A stretch of DNA of 64,000 nt, taken from assembly GCF_030272615.1 (NCBI RefSeq), contig NC_081413.1, positions 23,812,501 through 23,876,500 on the forward strand. Reading direction: 5' to 3'. The DNA comes from Cryptomeria japonica (taxonomy: Eukaryota > Streptophyta > Pinopsida > Cupressales > Cupressaceae). The position numbers were made by a program, and so were the translations under genes. Of the stretch, positions 9,098-22,731 are shown one piece after another; position 1 is the stretch's first letter, and the number at the start of each line of letters is the position of its first letter. The notes below the pieces were generated by a model. The model saw only the letters and a program-made list of their open reading frames with translations, was not told the origin of the DNA and did not search any database.

Positions 9098-11220
9098 CAG
9101 AGAAAGGATGTAAGGATGTAAGACGTTCCGAATCCATTCATACGATGAAATACTCCTTATTCTTTAATAAACTTATAATTCTTTAAACAAGTCCATTTCC
9201 TCAATTATTCTATTATCCGTTCTATATAACCATTACAAAAGATACCTTAACTCTCCCATGATATTCATAAAAGAAAGAGATTCTATATTCAATATAAGCA
9301 TAAATAAATAATATCTTAACCATTTACAATACTTTAGGCTATTCAACTTACCTTAAGTTCAAATAACAAGTATAATACAAAGAATATACAATAAGAGAAT
9401 GTGAAACATCCATTAGTCTTCATCTCAATCAATCTTCTAATTCAATTTTCAGAATAAAGATGAGAACAAGATTTAGGTGCTTTTTCCACCCAACCTTGAA
9501 GCTTACACTTCCATGGAATTCTTATTCTATCAAGAATACCCGACCCTACATGAATTGCTTAGCAAAAAGAATTCGATAGACAAGATGAAATCTGGTGCGT
9601 GCCTAGAATGATACGTGCATTTTCAATTTTCTATTTCATTAAGAAACAAGCAAGATCAATCAAGGATATGGTAGAGAGTATAAATAATTAAATCCATCTA
9701 TTTCAATGGTCAATAAGTTACTTGATCAAGTATAATGTCGTGCACAACAATAAAATATAGTTTGGAAAAAGCAAACTATCTCCCTATAATCCACATTTGG
9801 CACCCGTCTTAGAAGGTAAACTTTCCCAACAACCACAAACATATCTAGATTTCCTATTATTCATATAATATGAAAAAGAATATAAAACAAGACAATCTTT
9901 CATTTTCATCTTTACAAGCAAAATAACAATTTAAATCGAGAAAGTGTAACACATGTATGCATATATTAGCATATAAATATGAAATAAAAGTTATGAGTAC
10001 ACATTCCTTCATTGATTTTTCATAAAAGTAAAATAAGGTAATAACTTATATTCCATCTTCTATGGGTTCCAAGTTCAAAATTTATAATGCATTAGTTCTC
10101 CATTTTACTACATATTTAACTCCAAAGATGCATTTTGATACCATACAACTTGATTTTTATATTTAGAATTGAGAATTTAAGAATTTACATCTTCTCTATT
10201 ATCTTCTTTGTTTCCTAATTTTTCCATTGGTAATAACACAAATTCAAGTTGGTCAATTCTAATATTGTTGATTAATTATGAATTTCAAAGTTATTTCTTA
10301 GATTTTGATTTGATTCCAAAACAAGTTTTCTTTCCTACAAGAGTGTTTGCTACAAGATTGTAAATATTTACACAAGTTTGTAAATCCATTTTTCTACAAG
10401 TTTTGGAAGTTTGATCGACTAAAAACTATAGATCTATTTCTTATTTTTCTCAAATTTAGGATCTATTCATATGTCAAAGCTAATTATTTTGTATTTATAT
10501 ATCTACACAAATTTCCAATGTTTCTATCCTTAGCTAATTGTTACTAAAATATATATTTAAAGAAACAATATTTGATTAAATTTCATTTTAGAATTTCATC
10601 AGAAAGAAAGAGAGAAAATTCAATTGACTTCATACATTGTACCAAAGCTTGTGATTCTTTAACTTTTTCTACTACTAAATCTAAATCCTTTTTATATCCA
10701 CAAGAAAACAACATGACATATTTATCAAAACTCAAGAAATTCCATATCAAATGTCACTGACCTGTGTATTCAGAATTAAAACTAGAAGATTGTTGTTGAA
10801 ATGTTGCCAATTCCTTAATCTATTCATTTCATTCTCTGTCTTTTTGGTTGTTTTTCTATATTTTGAGTTTTTTTTTTATTGCCCCCTTACTCCAATTCAT
10901 CAACCTATTTTATGCCCAAAATGGTGCTATATTTTATGCTAAGTTTTGGCTTACTTATGCCACCTCCGTAACACATCTATAGTTTTTAATGGCATATGGC
11001 AGATTGACCGCACCACGTTGCCTTAGTTCCAACAGTGGCAATCCCTATTGGCTTCGAACTCTATGAGTTCAATTGGCAACACTCAGTCAATCCCAAACAT
11101 CGACTATAACTTGCAATAAAGCATGCATAGTTACGTGGGGTATCGACCCTACTTACACGGTTTACATGCTACGTGGGTAGTTGATGACTCCCACTATTAT
11201 AAATGTAGTTGTTATCTTAT

Positions 11221-11381
11221 AATAATATATATATACATATACAATATATATGTATATATATATATGTATACATATATACATATATGTATATATGTATAAT
11301 ATATATACATATATGTATATATATTATACATATATACATATATGTATATATGTATACATATATATATATATATATACATAC

Positions 11382-11413
<32 letters not shown>

Positions 11414-11422
11414 GTATGTATG

Positions 11423-11453
<31 letters not shown>

Positions 11454-11500
11454 ATATGTATATCTTTATATGTATATATATGTATGTATATATATGTTAT
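11221..11500. repeat. AT-type microsatellite (TATATG/TATACA mixture)
   Basis: About 280 bases are made of ATATATGTAT and its complement TATACATATA in mixed order. The tract can form many alternative hairpins. It is open in several frames, giving Tyr/Ile/Cys-rich false ORFs. It is broken at its right end by the TRIM at 11501 and a remnant continues after 11844. Confidence 0.9.
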
Positions 11501-11844
11501 TGTTGGCAGTGGGCCAACATCCCTCACAGGGATTCATGACATGGTTTAAAAACCTCCTGTGGATTCTATAAGTCTAGTGGTTGTATCGGGCATTGATAGG
11601 TCGATCTTTTGGTGCAATGACAACCATAGCTTGTAAGAAGTGGTATCAGAGCTTGGTCACAGGTTCGAATTACGCAGGCCGTGGCGAGTGACATTAAGAG
11701 GGAGATTGTTGGCAGTGGGCCAACGTCCCTCGTAGGGGTTTGTGGCATGGTTTAATAGCCTTCTGTGGATTCTATAAGTCTAGTGGTTGTATCGGGCATT
11801 GACAGGTTGATCTTTTAGTTGAACGACAACCCTAGCTTGTAACA
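11501..11844 (+). mobile_element. TRIM (miniature LTR retrotransposon), copy 1
   Basis: Two 138-bp direct repeats (11501-11638 and 11707-11844) start TGTTGGCAGTGGGCCAAC. The second ends TTGTAACA, while the first has TTGTAAGA. Between them are only 68 bases, holding the PBS TGGTATCAGAGC (11641-11652) and a purine-rich AAGAGGGAGAT just before the second repeat. There is no coding capacity, so it is non-autonomous. Flanks GTTAT and AGTAT do not give a clean target-site duplication, probably because the insertion lies in the microsatellite. Confidence 0.85.
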
Positions 11845-12492
11845 AGTATATACATGTATATGATCGTATCCTTATTCGAACTCATATACACATATATATC
11901 TATATAATTATTTATATTTATACACAAGTGAACAAATAAGTACATTATTTCATCCATTCACTCATATCTGCACAAGGAAAACATATAAATCTACGATCAA
12001 TAATCATATTAACTCTAATACTTTAAAAGAAAATAATTCTTACTTTGAAATAAAACATATCATTTTGCAAATCAGTCATAAAATTTTAAATTTAATTCAA
12101 TCACGAGATCAAGTTATGCAATAGATACACATATTTATTCTAAAGTGGTGTGTGAGATTCCATCTATTCTAGCGAAGTTCATGAGCTAAGGCAGCTCTAC
12201 CTGAACCCTGCTATTGCCTTCATCTGCGTTCACCTATTCCCACATTCACTTGCACTCAATCGCACATCAGCAATGACAATTCCCAATTAACAATAATACT
12301 GATGATATCAAATAAAATAATGTAAATCAGTTCATTTGCATTTCAAAAGGAAAACAATTTAAATCATTCCATCTCATTTCCGTCTAATTTTCACTTCGAT
12401 TTCATTTCCATTTCAATTTTATTTCATAAACGAATAATAAATATTATTTTTTTAATTTAATAATTATAGACAAATATGGTTTGTGACATCAA

Positions 12493-12861
12493 GAAAGAGA
12501 GCTTGATGAGCTTGAAGCATTGATTGCCTGAAGATTGCCTAAAGGTGTCGGTAAGTATTATGGAAAGTTGCCCTTGAAATATTTTTCTTGTAATAAGATA
12601 AGACATTTTTCTTCTAGATGCCCAGAGAAAATGGCTAAGTATGACATACATGATAAGTTTGATAAGGATGATATGAATGATAGATATGCGAAGCATGAAA
12701 ATTATGGTATGAGTTATAAGTCCAATCGAAAGTTTAGGAACCAGAAGAACTATTATTATGTTGCAGATGAAGGTGTTATAGATGATGAATCAAAAGGAGA
12801 TGAAGTTGTGTTTATTTCCATTAAAGAAGATAGACCTATACCTATTGATTCCACTAGCTAA
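12493..12861 (+). pseudogene. gag: C2 gag, C-terminal part with degenerate zinc knuckle
   Basis: The frame resumes as ELDELEALIA, a TGA stop, then RLPKGVGKYYGKLPLK. A CCHC-type knuckle follows in which the first cysteine position reads Tyr (YFSCNKIRHFSSRC), so zinc binding would be impaired. A charged Lys/Asp/Tyr tail follows, to a stop at 12861. This matches the end of gag in related Copia elements. Confidence 0.75.
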
Positions 12862-12899
12862 TCTGTTGAGAAGAAAGCTTTGGGTGCTAAGTAAAAGAA

Positions 12900-15880
12900 A
12901 AGGGTTAATGGGTGATTGACAACAATTGTTCACATCATATGACCGGTGATAAAAGCAAGTTTTGTAAGCATGGGAAGGTATGATGGTGAAATAGTTAGAT
13001 TTGGAGATGACAAAGCCTATGCGATCTGTGGGAGGTTCTACTTCTTTTGATGGTAAGCATAACATTGATGATGTCTTGTATGTTGAAGGTTTGAAGCATA
13101 ATATTTTGAGTGTTGGACATATGGTTGATAAGTTTTATGATCTATAATTCAAGGATGGTAAATACAAGATCTTAAATGCCTTCGGTATAGAGATTGCATC
13201 CAGGACTAAGACTGAAGGTAACATTTTTCATTTGAATGTTGGTGACAAAAGTTTTTTGATTGCTAAGATAGATGAGAGTTGGTTGTGGCATAGAAGAGTG
13301 TGTCATGTAAACTTTAATTCATTGATTAATATTAGTTCTACATAAGTTGTTAGAGATCTGCCTAATATTTTTAAACTTGTTAATCCAGTATGTAAGGAAT
13401 GTCAGTTGGGTAAGCAAACAAGGATTTCTTTCAAGAGAAAACAATATACATCTGATGGACTACTAGATCTTGTGCATATTGACCTTGGTGGACCTACAAA
13501 TGTTAGAAGTGTGCAGGTTGATAGATACTTTATGATGCTAATTGATGATTATTCCCAGATGATGTGGGTTGTCTTTGAAGGAAAAAAAGAAAGCATTTGA
13601 CAAATTTAAGATATTCAAAGCTAAAGTTGAAACTGAGTCTAGATTGAAGCTGAAGTGTTTGAGATCTGATAGAGGTGGAGAATTTTGTTCCAGTGAGTTC
13701 AATTTATTCTATCAGATGCATGGAATCAGAAGACATCTATCTTCTCCTAGAACCCCACAACAAAATGGAGTTGTTGAGAGAAAGAATTGTACTATTTTGG
13801 ATGCTGTAGGAACTATGTTAATTGAAGGAAATGTTCCAAAGGTCTACTAGAGAGAAGCTATTAGAACTTCTATTTACACGTTCAACATAGTTCATATCAA
13901 AGGTGATACCGGTAAGACCCTTTATGAGCTTTGGTTTGATCATGTTCCTTATGTGAAATATTTCAAAGTTTTTGGTAGAAAATGTTATATCAAGAGAGAT
14001 GAGGATATTGGAAAGTTTGATGCTAGAAGTGATGAAGGTATATTTTTGGGATATTCTACAAAGAGAAAATCCTACTGGTGTTATAATAAGATACTAAGAA
14101 AGATAGTTGAGAGTACAAAATTGAAGGTGGATGAGAACCCTGGTAAAGAGATCAGAGCTTATGATGATGGTTAACATATTGTTTTAGCTCCTATGCAGCT
14201 TTAAGAGCTTAAGTAGAATGATCTAGTAGAGACTGCTAATGTGGATGTTGTTGTTGGTGAAGATGTTCAGAAACTTGAGGATCAAAACAAATAGAAGGCT
14301 TCGAGGTATTTTAAATTGAATCATTCTGAGAATCAAATTATTGGTAATAAGAATAAAGGTGTGATGACTATAAGAAGGTTAGCTACAAAAGAAGTATGTT
14401 TGATTTCTAAAGTTGAAGCTAAAGATGTTGTTGAATCCTATAAAGATGATAACTAGATAAGAGCCATGGAAGAAGAGTTAGATTAGATTGAAAAGAATAA
14501 CACTTGGGAACTTGTGCCTAGACCCAAGGATAAAATTTTTATTAGTACTAAGTGGGTTTTTAGGAACAAATTGAATGAAGCCAGTGAAGTATTCAGAAAT
14601 AAAGATAGAATGGTATGCAAAGGCTATTCACAACAAGAAGGAATTGATTATGAAGAAAATTTTGCTCTGGTTGCCAGAATTGAAGCTGTTAGACTGTTAC
14701 TTGCTTATGCTATTTATAAAGATTTCAAGGTATATCAGATGGATGTCAAATCTGCATTTTTGAATGGTGATCTAGAGACAGAAGTTTACATTGAGAAACC
14801 TGATGGATTTTCACTATCAGATGATGGAGACATGGTATGTAAGTTGAAGAAAGAACTTTATGGATTGAATCAAGCTCCTAGAGCCTGGTATGCTAGATTA
14901 GACAAATACTTGTTGAAATTGGGATTTACTAAAGGTGCTGCTAACTATAATCTATACTTTAAGATTGAAAATGATAACATTCTGATTGTTGAAGTCTTTG
15001 TTGATGATATTATTTTTGGTGGTGATGATGATATGAGTATGAAGTTTGCTAGTGATATGCTGAAAGAATTTGAGATGTCTATGATTGGCGAGATGAAGTT
15101 TTTCTTAGGTTTGTAGATTGCACAGATAGGAAAAGACATCTTTATATCTCAAAGTAAGTATGTGAAGGAACTATTGAAGAAGTTTGGATTAGATGATTCC
15201 AAACCGGTTGGAACTCCTATGGTGACTAGTTGTAAATTATCCAAAAATGATGAATCTCCAAAAGCTAATCAGAGTTTGTACAGATCTATGGTTGGTGGAC
15301 TGTTATATCTTACTCAGACTAGGCCTGGCATTATGCATGTTGTGTGTATGGATGATAGATATCAAGTTGATCTAAAGGAGAGCCATGTCACTGCTGTTAA
15401 GAGGATATTCAAATATCTAAATGGAACTGTGGATTATGGCTTATGATATCCAAAGAATAATGATTTCATGTTGTGTGCCTAGATTGATGCAGATTGGGTT
15501 GGTGATATTGACGACCGAAAGAGTACTATCGATGGAGAATTCTTTTTAGGTAAGAAGTTGGTTTTGTGGGCTAGCAAGAAATAAGATTCAGTATCCTTAT
15601 CTACTGCTAAAGCTGAGTATATTATTGCTACTAGTAATTGCACTCGGATAGTTTGGATGAAGCAAATGTTGAAAGATCAGAATTATTCATGATGAGCCTA
15701 CTATTATATTCTATGATAATTCCAGTACTATAAATATGTCAAAGAATTTGGTGCAACATTCAAAGACTAAGCATATATCAATAATATATATTTACTTAAG
15801 AGAAAGTTAGTGAAGAGAAGGCGAAGCTGGAATATGTATCTAGAAAGGAACAAATTTCTAATATTTTCACTAGGCCTTTG
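12900..15880 (+). pseudogene. pol: C2 pol remnants: protease, integrase, RT, RNase H
   Basis: Pieces occur in Copia order but in shifting frames with many stops. A protease tail lies at about 12960-13260. The GAG-pre-integrase finger follows (SWLWHRRVCHVN ... CKECQLGKQ, about 13280-13420). Integrase pieces at 13406-13850 include LVHIDLGGP, RSDRGGEFC and QQNGVVERKN. RT at 14514-15116 carries YQMDVKSAFLNGD and the active site VDDI, and RT continues at 15162-15446. An RNase H remnant (DADWVGDIDDRKST and AKAEY, about 15480-15880) closes the set. No complete enzyme can be made. The domain set and order identify a normal autonomous Copia ancestor. Confidence 0.88.
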
Positions 15881-15980
15881 CTTGCAAATGCATTTATTTA
15901 CTTGAGAGACAAGTTAGGGGGATCCACCCCTCCTGATGAGAACTAGATGCATTGAGTTGCATCGATCTAGTGGATTTTAG

Positions 15981-17549
15981 TGTTAATGTGAGGATCCGAT
16001 TATTACTGAGAGGAGGGGGGCGGGGGTGAATCAGTAATAAGAATAAACTGAAACTTTTCCTCAATCTGTACAATAATTCACAAAATAGTTCATAACCAGT
16101 ATTGGTAGCTGATTTAACAATCACTAAATGTAGATTTACCAAAACATTATCAGTAGCACCTTAAGTGTTCATCATAAAGTAAAGATATCAAATGCATAAC
16201 TCAACGATCCAATCAAAACATGAACGCAGGGATTTTTCACATGGAAACTCAAATGGGAAAAGACACAGTGGGAATTGGTACCCACAAAATTTGCACTCTT
16301 TCAGAATGCGGCCAGTTAGGAGCCTAGCCTGGTTAGGAGCATTACAACAATGCCCAGTTAAGAGAAGACCCTTTTTGGAGTCACCAGGTCAAGGGATTTT
16401 ACAACTTAGCTCTATTAGAATCTTTACCCTATTAGGAGTAACCTCATTGGAGGATTTAAACCCAAGTTAATGAGCCACTCGGTGAAGGGATTTACATGAT
16501 CAGGCCTGGTAGGACCTACCCGGTTAAGGGATTTTAATGCTGCTGCAACTGTTATAACAGATAAATGATATGATCAATGTACTCTCTTCTTGCTAATATA
16601 GATCCACTTCAGCTCCAATCTGCTTCTCTCATGCAGACATCTCAAACTGGTTCGACACACACAGACACACACACACACTTCTATGATCACCGACTCGATA
16701 AACCTTCTCAAACTTGACTTAAATAGACTTCACAATTAGGTCGGTTACAAAACCCTAATCTACAATTAATCTACATCATAGATAATATCAAATCATTACA
16801 AATCATTACAATTCATCATACAGATCATTACAATAAATTTCAAGACAATTACAACCGTTGAATGATCATAACGCATCACTGCACATCGATCTGATAAGCT
16901 GTCAAACCCTTATCACATTCTGCTAAGCACTTCGCTACTTCCCAAGAAATTCGATCCTTGTACATGCCAAAATAATATCTTATCTCTTCACATGGATTTT
17001 GACATGGTATCATCAACCTATGAACATGAAAAGAATCACCGCCAAACCATAAAACATCATCGATCAAAAGATCTTGATACCGGTTCTCAAACCTTGGTTG
17101 ATTATACAAAAGTCAATTACAAACATGACTTTCAGTACTCCAAATATGATGTGGTTCATGTCATAGACTCATTATGATGTCATAAGCATACATTACAAAC
17201 CACAACACTTAACTCAACACAGATGACAACTGCAACCATCTCCTTCTCTATTCCTGCTTACCAGTTCACTGTCACTTGACAACTTTGCTTACCAACTCAA
17301 CTTATTTTAATCCATTACCGGTTAGACTTAACCAGTAGACTTAGATGACATAACAAGCATAAAAAAACATGGACAAATATGGTTCCATCAATGACAACAC
17401 ATATAACTGATCATCAAGCATCATATCATAAATATATCATCACGAAGAGTCCATCAATATATCATCACCAATAGTCCTTTAATAGATCATCACCAATAGT
17501 CCTTTACTAGTACACCATCATCTCCATTAGTTATGCCAACATGCCAACA
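15981..17549 (-). repeat. Probable solo LTR inside the C2 3' untranslated region
   Basis: The block starts TGTTAATGTGAGG and ends ATGCCAACA, so it has TG...CA ends, about 1.57 kb. Read on the minus strand, its end resembles a Copia U5 region with the C-rich tract before CTCTCAGTAAT. Flanks TTTAG (left) and TTAAG (right) could be a decayed 5-bp target-site duplication. No coding region or second LTR is nearby. The right end could instead be at 17541. Confidence 0.45.
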
Positions 17550-17804
17550 TTAAGAGGCTTATTATTTTATCTGAATTGATGAGTTGGTGTTGCTCCTTTG
17601 CTGGAGTAGTCTGTGTTTTAGAAGGAGAGAGTTTGGTTTTTTGTTTTGTAGATCTTTGGCATTGCTGTCAAAGGGGGAGAGAGATCATGTGAAAAAATGT
17701 ATTATCTATCTTGATCTTAGGGGGAGTTTTCTCGTGATATCTTCTCTCTTTGCATTGACTATTTTTCACAATCATATGTTGCCATCAATGCCAAAGGGGG
17801 ATAT
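17550..17804 (+). promoter_or_regulatory. C2 3' untranslated region and polypurine tract
   Basis: The stretch ends in CCAAAGGGGGATAT (17791-17804), a purine-rich tract directly before the 3' LTR start TGTTGGATATG. Nothing coding is seen in the preceding 240 bases. Confidence 0.75.
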
Positions 17805-17815
17805 TGTTGGATATG
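17805..17815 (+). repeat. C2 3' LTR, first 11 bases (before the LINE)
   Basis: TGTTGGATATG is separated from the rest of the LTR by the LINE. GGATATG at its end (17809-17815) is repeated at 22850-22856. Confidence 0.75.
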
Positions 17816-17830
17816 GGTTTTTTTTTTTTT

Positions 17831-19780
17831 GGCAAAAGTGGCAAGCCACAAAAATATATATATAAATAAGAAACTGATTCAAGAGCTCAATAGGGAAAGA
17901 ACCAGGAAGAAAACCCTACATCCTTTCTCAGATACAAAGGAGAAAGAAAAAAGGAAGCTACAAGGAACCCATGCAATCCTCATAAAGGCCACAAATGAGA
18001 ATAGTGGAAGAGGATAAACTAAGAAAAATCTTAGAATCAGCCCCAACAACCGGTTATCAATATCGCAGACCAACCATCACCAGTGTCCAAAGAGCATATT
18101 CAAGTATTTGTAAAGCAAAGAAAGAGGAACACAACCGAATGAAATATTCCAGAACTATAATACCAGTACAAAATTATCACAACCACCAAAACTGAAACTG
18201 GTTACTGCAGAGACACCTTTATCGATACAACATTATCACCATAATTGATACTAGATACCAAAAAACTAACACCTACTACCAATGGAGATGTGAAACCGGA
18301 ACACTGATGATACCAGATAGAAGATGGGAGTATCGGACCACAGAGAAAAAAGTAAACAAAAAACCGGTTATGTTATTGGAGCATTAAAAAACCAGAATGC
18401 AGATGTAACTAGATATGTTATACCGGGAAGAACCGGTATACAAAGTAATTTAATAGCTTACGTAAGGGCTAAAAAAGCCAGTTATATAGAGCTCAAATAT
18501 GAAATGAATCCCATATCGGTACTACAATGACTCAATGAGTTGAACCAGAAGGCCCCAATCCTTGTAATCTCGACAAAATTCCATCACCGATATTGAGTGC
18601 AAGGAAGGCCAAAATCAGATCATCAATTGGTGAACCATGGATTTCATTGATTTGATTGAAGGAGAGCCAAGGAGGAGGAGAGAAGTTGTTCACCTACATA
18701 TAAATTTCATCACCCACAGGCATTACCAAAGAAATAACAAATGACTCTATTTGTCCATGATCATGACCTAATATTGCAAGGATGGCATGCATTTTAGAGA
18801 AAATTCTGCTTTTTAATTCAAGGTTTAAGTTTCTCCCAGCATTGCGGGCAGCAATTTGGAAGGGTCTCACATTTTGTCAGGAAAGAGACCACTTGATTCT
18901 ATTAAATATTATAGGATATTCCTCATGCATAAGCATAAGTTGCCTAGAGAAAAGTCCACCCACACATGCCTGACGATTTCACAAATCATATTGACGGATG
19001 ACAACCAAGAGTTGATTATCATTCAAGTAATCATCTCAAATCATTTTATGAATAATATTTTCCAAAGGAACCCAAGACTGCAGAAGATCCACTACATTGG
19101 AGAGAAATATAGAGCATAGTTGTGAAGGAAAGATAAACCTTTTCTCTTGCAGATACAAAATTTCTTCCCCAATAATTTGTTTGATGCTTCATATGCAATG
19201 TTGATAGGAGGTGTTGAAAACAATACCCAGCTAATCTTCAAAAATATGATCCTCGAATGGCTTTTCCCAATTAGTCATTAACACAAGCACTCTGTAATTT
19301 ATCAGGGAGTAGTCCATAATGCAATAAAATAGGGCAGACTACAGAAGCAAACTTATGCCAATTATGAGTTAAACCCAGTAGAAGCACTGTCTGTCTTAAA
19401 TTCTCAAACTCTGCCAAATCATTTCATATCTTCATCTGCTGTGAAATAAATAGCAGGAAAGGGCAATATGCTTAATAATGAGCTTATTAATTATTTTGCA
19501 AGGTGATAGAGGATGTTGCATGTGTGAAATTAAACTTGGAAATGATTTAGATCTCACAAAATTCAAAGGAAAACCGCCATCGTACTTCCAACATGGAAAT
19601 GCATAGAAATTTTTTATTATGCCATACTTATAATCCACTTGCTACAATTATGGGAAACTTCATTAATTCTCTCTCAACAAAGCCAAAATAAAATCATCCA
19701 GGTGAGGGGTTGATGGTAGGGTGGGTGTGTCAACTATTTAAATATTTTTCCTTTCCTCATTGATAATGCTTGCAAGTTGA
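17831..19780 (-). other. LINE 3' non-coding region
   Basis: Nearly 2 kb lies between the end of RNase H (about 19790) and the poly(A) tail. I see no ORF with family features. It is longer than a usual LINE 3' UTR, so it may contain transduced or captured sequence, but I found no boundary that proves this. Confidence 0.5.
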
Positions 19781-19789
19781 GGAAATTTT

Positions 19790-20441
19790 TCTAACTTGAA
19801 ATTTGGGGATGCCGAATCCACTACCAGCTTATCACAACCCAAATTGGCTAGAACATCTGCCACTCTATTACCTTCTCTGAATATGTGAGAAATGTAGCAT
19901 TCCTCAAACGAGTCTATTAATGATCATGCTTGCTTTAAAATGTAGGAAATTTTCCAGTTAAATGAACATCTGGAAATGCAAGCTTTCACTATTATAGAGG
20001 AATCTCCTTCAACATGCAACCTATGAAATCTAAGTTTTTTGCCAATGCTAGTCCATATAGTAAAGCAAGAGCTTCTGCTACATTATTAGTTCTAGGAGGA
20101 ATGAAAGAGGACTTAGCTACCAAGAGAAAGCCTAACTGATCTCTAATACAAACCCCAATTTCCGAAGCACTAGGATTTCCCCTAGATGAACCATTAAAAT
20201 TTAACTTGACAAAGCCAATTGAGGGAGGTTGCCATTTAGTTAATCTTATGTTGATTGACTGACTTTCTCTACCAAATGTGGCCCAAAAAGAGGGGATAGT
20301 AAGATCTTTCCAGATTTTGCTAATGCAGCCATCCCAAGATGAAAAATTAAAATTGCTACTTATATTATTGATATGAGCATTAACTTGTTCTGAAGCATAT
20401 TTCTCAATTCCTTCTAAAACCAAATGAATTGGGGATTCCAT
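19790..20441 (-). pseudogene. LINE RNase H domain
   Basis: The minus-strand frame from 20441 reads PPSIGFVKLNFNGSSRG, the first RNase H strand; the usual catalytic Asp of NxDG is Asn here. It continues with ASEIGVCIRDQLG and NNVAEALALLYGLALA, which has the conserved Glu. After a stop at about 19992 the frame goes on to FREGNRVADVLANLGCD near 19830, the C-terminal motif with the last Asp. This is the RVT_3-type RNase H of plant LINEs. Stops and the Asn substitution argue against activity. Confidence 0.82.
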
Positions 20442-20456
20442 TTGTTTAAATTTTTT

Positions 20457-21359
20457 TTAATTCCTTTCCCACCAAATTGACCAAATGACAGTTGCTGGAA
20501 TGCATTTCCAGATACTAGCAAACAAATATTTTGTGAAAAGAGTAGGCCATGATTGAAAAAGTTCCCATAAAGTATAGGGCAGTGACATAGATATATTTAA
20601 TTTCTCCATGACATGGAGCCAACATTGTTGAGCAAAAGGGCACCTAAGAAGTAAATGATCCACATTCTCAATTTCAACTTTGCATAGGACACAAGAGAAA
20701 GAGTTAGTAATGTGTAGTTTTTCCAACTTATCACTTGTTAATATCCTTTTTCTTAATGCTAACCAAACAAAACAACCTGCTTTAGGAAGTACAACACTAT
20801 TCCAGCAAAATGAATAAGCTTGGCTCTTCACTGGCTAATTTTCCATATGTCGGGTAGCCACATAACCATCTCTGACTGAATATTTTCCATCCTGAGCTGG
20901 AGCCCATAATAGTTTGTCATCATGATTTGAAATATACACTCTTCTTGAAGATAAGATTTCCCAAAAACTTGACCTTTGATCATCTCTAATTGGAAGATCA
21001 AGAGGATATTTCCAGATAGCTTGCCCAGAAAATATTCCCACCCCACTAACATAATCTATCAAAAGCGAGCCCCAACAATTTTTTATAATTGGAATGGCAT
21101 CCAAAAAGAGTTCTGAAAATTTTAGGGGAGGCAGGCCACTCTAGGAATCCTCCCAAAATTGAATGCTTTCACCATTATGGACTTCCCAGGAAATATATCT
21201 TGTAATAATTTGCCTACAAGACATCATGAAGTTCCAAACAGCTGACCCTTTCAGGGAATCAAGGGTTGTAATGACTCGAGAAGGATTTAAGGAGTCCAAG
21301 TATTTTTCTTGCATGATTCTACACCACTTGGTACTTGGTTTGGAGACCATTTGCCACAC
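20457..21359 (-). pseudogene. LINE post-RT region and zf-RVT finger
   Basis: Successive minus-strand frames carry the WCRIMQEKYL ... WNFMMSCRQII segment (21141-21359), the WGSLLIDYVSGVG ... YSVRDGY segment (20835-21104) and the zf-RVT domain at 20457-20831 (FCWNSVVLPKAGCFVWLALR, then CVLCKVEIENVDHLLLRCPFA). The finger Cys and His residues are present. Frame changes between segments show decay. Confidence 0.82.
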
Positions 21360-22731
21360 AAGTTTACCTCCAAAGGTGATGTTCTTTTAGATAGATCATG
21401 TAGACCAACACCCCCTCCTTTCTTATCACGTGCCATTTCCTGAATTGAAATAAGCAGGATCTTCTTTTCTTCTGACATATTATCTCTCCATAAGAAACCT
21501 CTAATAAGTTTTTCAATCTGTTGAATGACTCCAACAGGGGCTTTGAGGTCATACATGAAATAATTAGGAATGGTAGACAGAACAAATTTTATTAGGAGTA
21601 ATCTCCTTGATAAAGACAACCAACAGGCCTTCCATTAGGATATTGCTTTCTTAATTCTATCTATAATAGCTTTCCAATAAGATGGCTTATTGAAACCAAC
21701 AAAAAATTAAATTCCCCGATATGTGGAAGGGAGACTATCTGAAGAAAAACCCAAAGAATCTACAATATTCCTTGTGGCTATATCATTTGTATTAAAAACA
21801 TATATTTTAGATTTTTGGGCATTAATTCTTTGATCTGAAACTACAATGTAGAGGTCCAAAGTTTGCCTGATTTTCTTTGCCTCTTATACATTTGCTTTAC
21901 CGAACAACAATGTGTCATCAACGAATAAAGAGTGTGTAACTGACACAGATGTACCTTCAATATGTGCACCCCTCTAGAGCTCTTGATCATGCTTAGACTT
22001 AATAATTCTACTAAAAGCTTCTACCATAATTATAAACAGAGATGGGGATAGGGGGTCACCTTCTCTCACACCTTGCAAAGTAACCAAAAAACCAGTAGGA
22101 ACTCCATTAATTAGCACTAAGAAATGAGCTCCTGAGATGCAAGCCCTAATCCACTTACACCATTTTCAGCGAATCCAAATTTGCTCAAAACTTTAAACAA
22201 AAAAGACCAATTAAGTTTGTCATAAGCTTTCATCATATCCAATTTGACTACAAAAGCATATGTGTTGTTGGAGTGAATGGAGTGCAATACTTCATGAGAA
22301 ACCAAGGCACCTTCCATGGTTTCTCTTCCTGAAACGAAGCCACCTTGTTCTAGGGATATGATTTTGATTATAAAATTCTGCAGTCTCAGATAAATGGCTT
22401 TGGTAATGATCTTGTATATTGTGTTACATAACAAAATGGGCCTAAAATCTGCAAAAGTTGTTGGATCTTTTGTTTTGGGAATAAGAGAAATATTTGTAGT
22501 GTTGAAGTTTCGAAGGATGGATGAGCTTTTTCTTGACTCCTCCATTACTGCCAGCAATTTTGAGCCCAAAATATTCCAACATTTTTGGAAGAAAAGAGCC
22601 GTAAAACCATCTGGCCCCAGAGCCTTGTCTGGCAAAAAAGAAAAAACTACTTTTTTGATCTCTTCAATTGTAAAAGGGGCCAATAGTTGTTGGTTATCTA
22701 GGGGGCAAATGATATGGGGAATAGCTTCCAT
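21287..22731 (-). pseudogene. LINE reverse transcriptase
   Basis: The frame at 22117-22731 covers the N-terminal RT motifs: FTIEEIKKVVF, DKALGPDGF, NISLIPK, FRPILLCNTIYKIITK, EQGGFVSGRE and KLDMMKAYDKLNW, which holds the first catalytic Asp. After stops the active site appears as FVDD (21914-21925). Downstream are the QRINAQKSK and LSRRLLLIKFVLSTIPNYF regions (to 21287). The order is exactly that of plant L1-type RT. Several stops and frameshifts make it non-functional. Confidence 0.88.

Larger units (their letters stand above)
9100..12480 (+). mobile_element. Non-coding insertion inside C2 gag, unclassified
   Basis: The gag reading breaks off after 9097 and resumes at about 12485-12493, so about 3.4 kb has been inserted. 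The insert is AT-rich and has no credible ORF. It contains an (AT)-type microsatellite (11221-11500) and a TRIM (11501-11844). I could not find its terminal repeats or target-site duplication, so boundaries are uncertain by tens of bases and the class of the insert is unknown. Confidence 0.55.

Noticed and set aside
11209-11571. Overlapping Tyr/Ile/Cys-rich ORFs of 65-120 codons on both strands
   Set aside because: They are translations of the AT-type microsatellite and have no stop only because of its composition.
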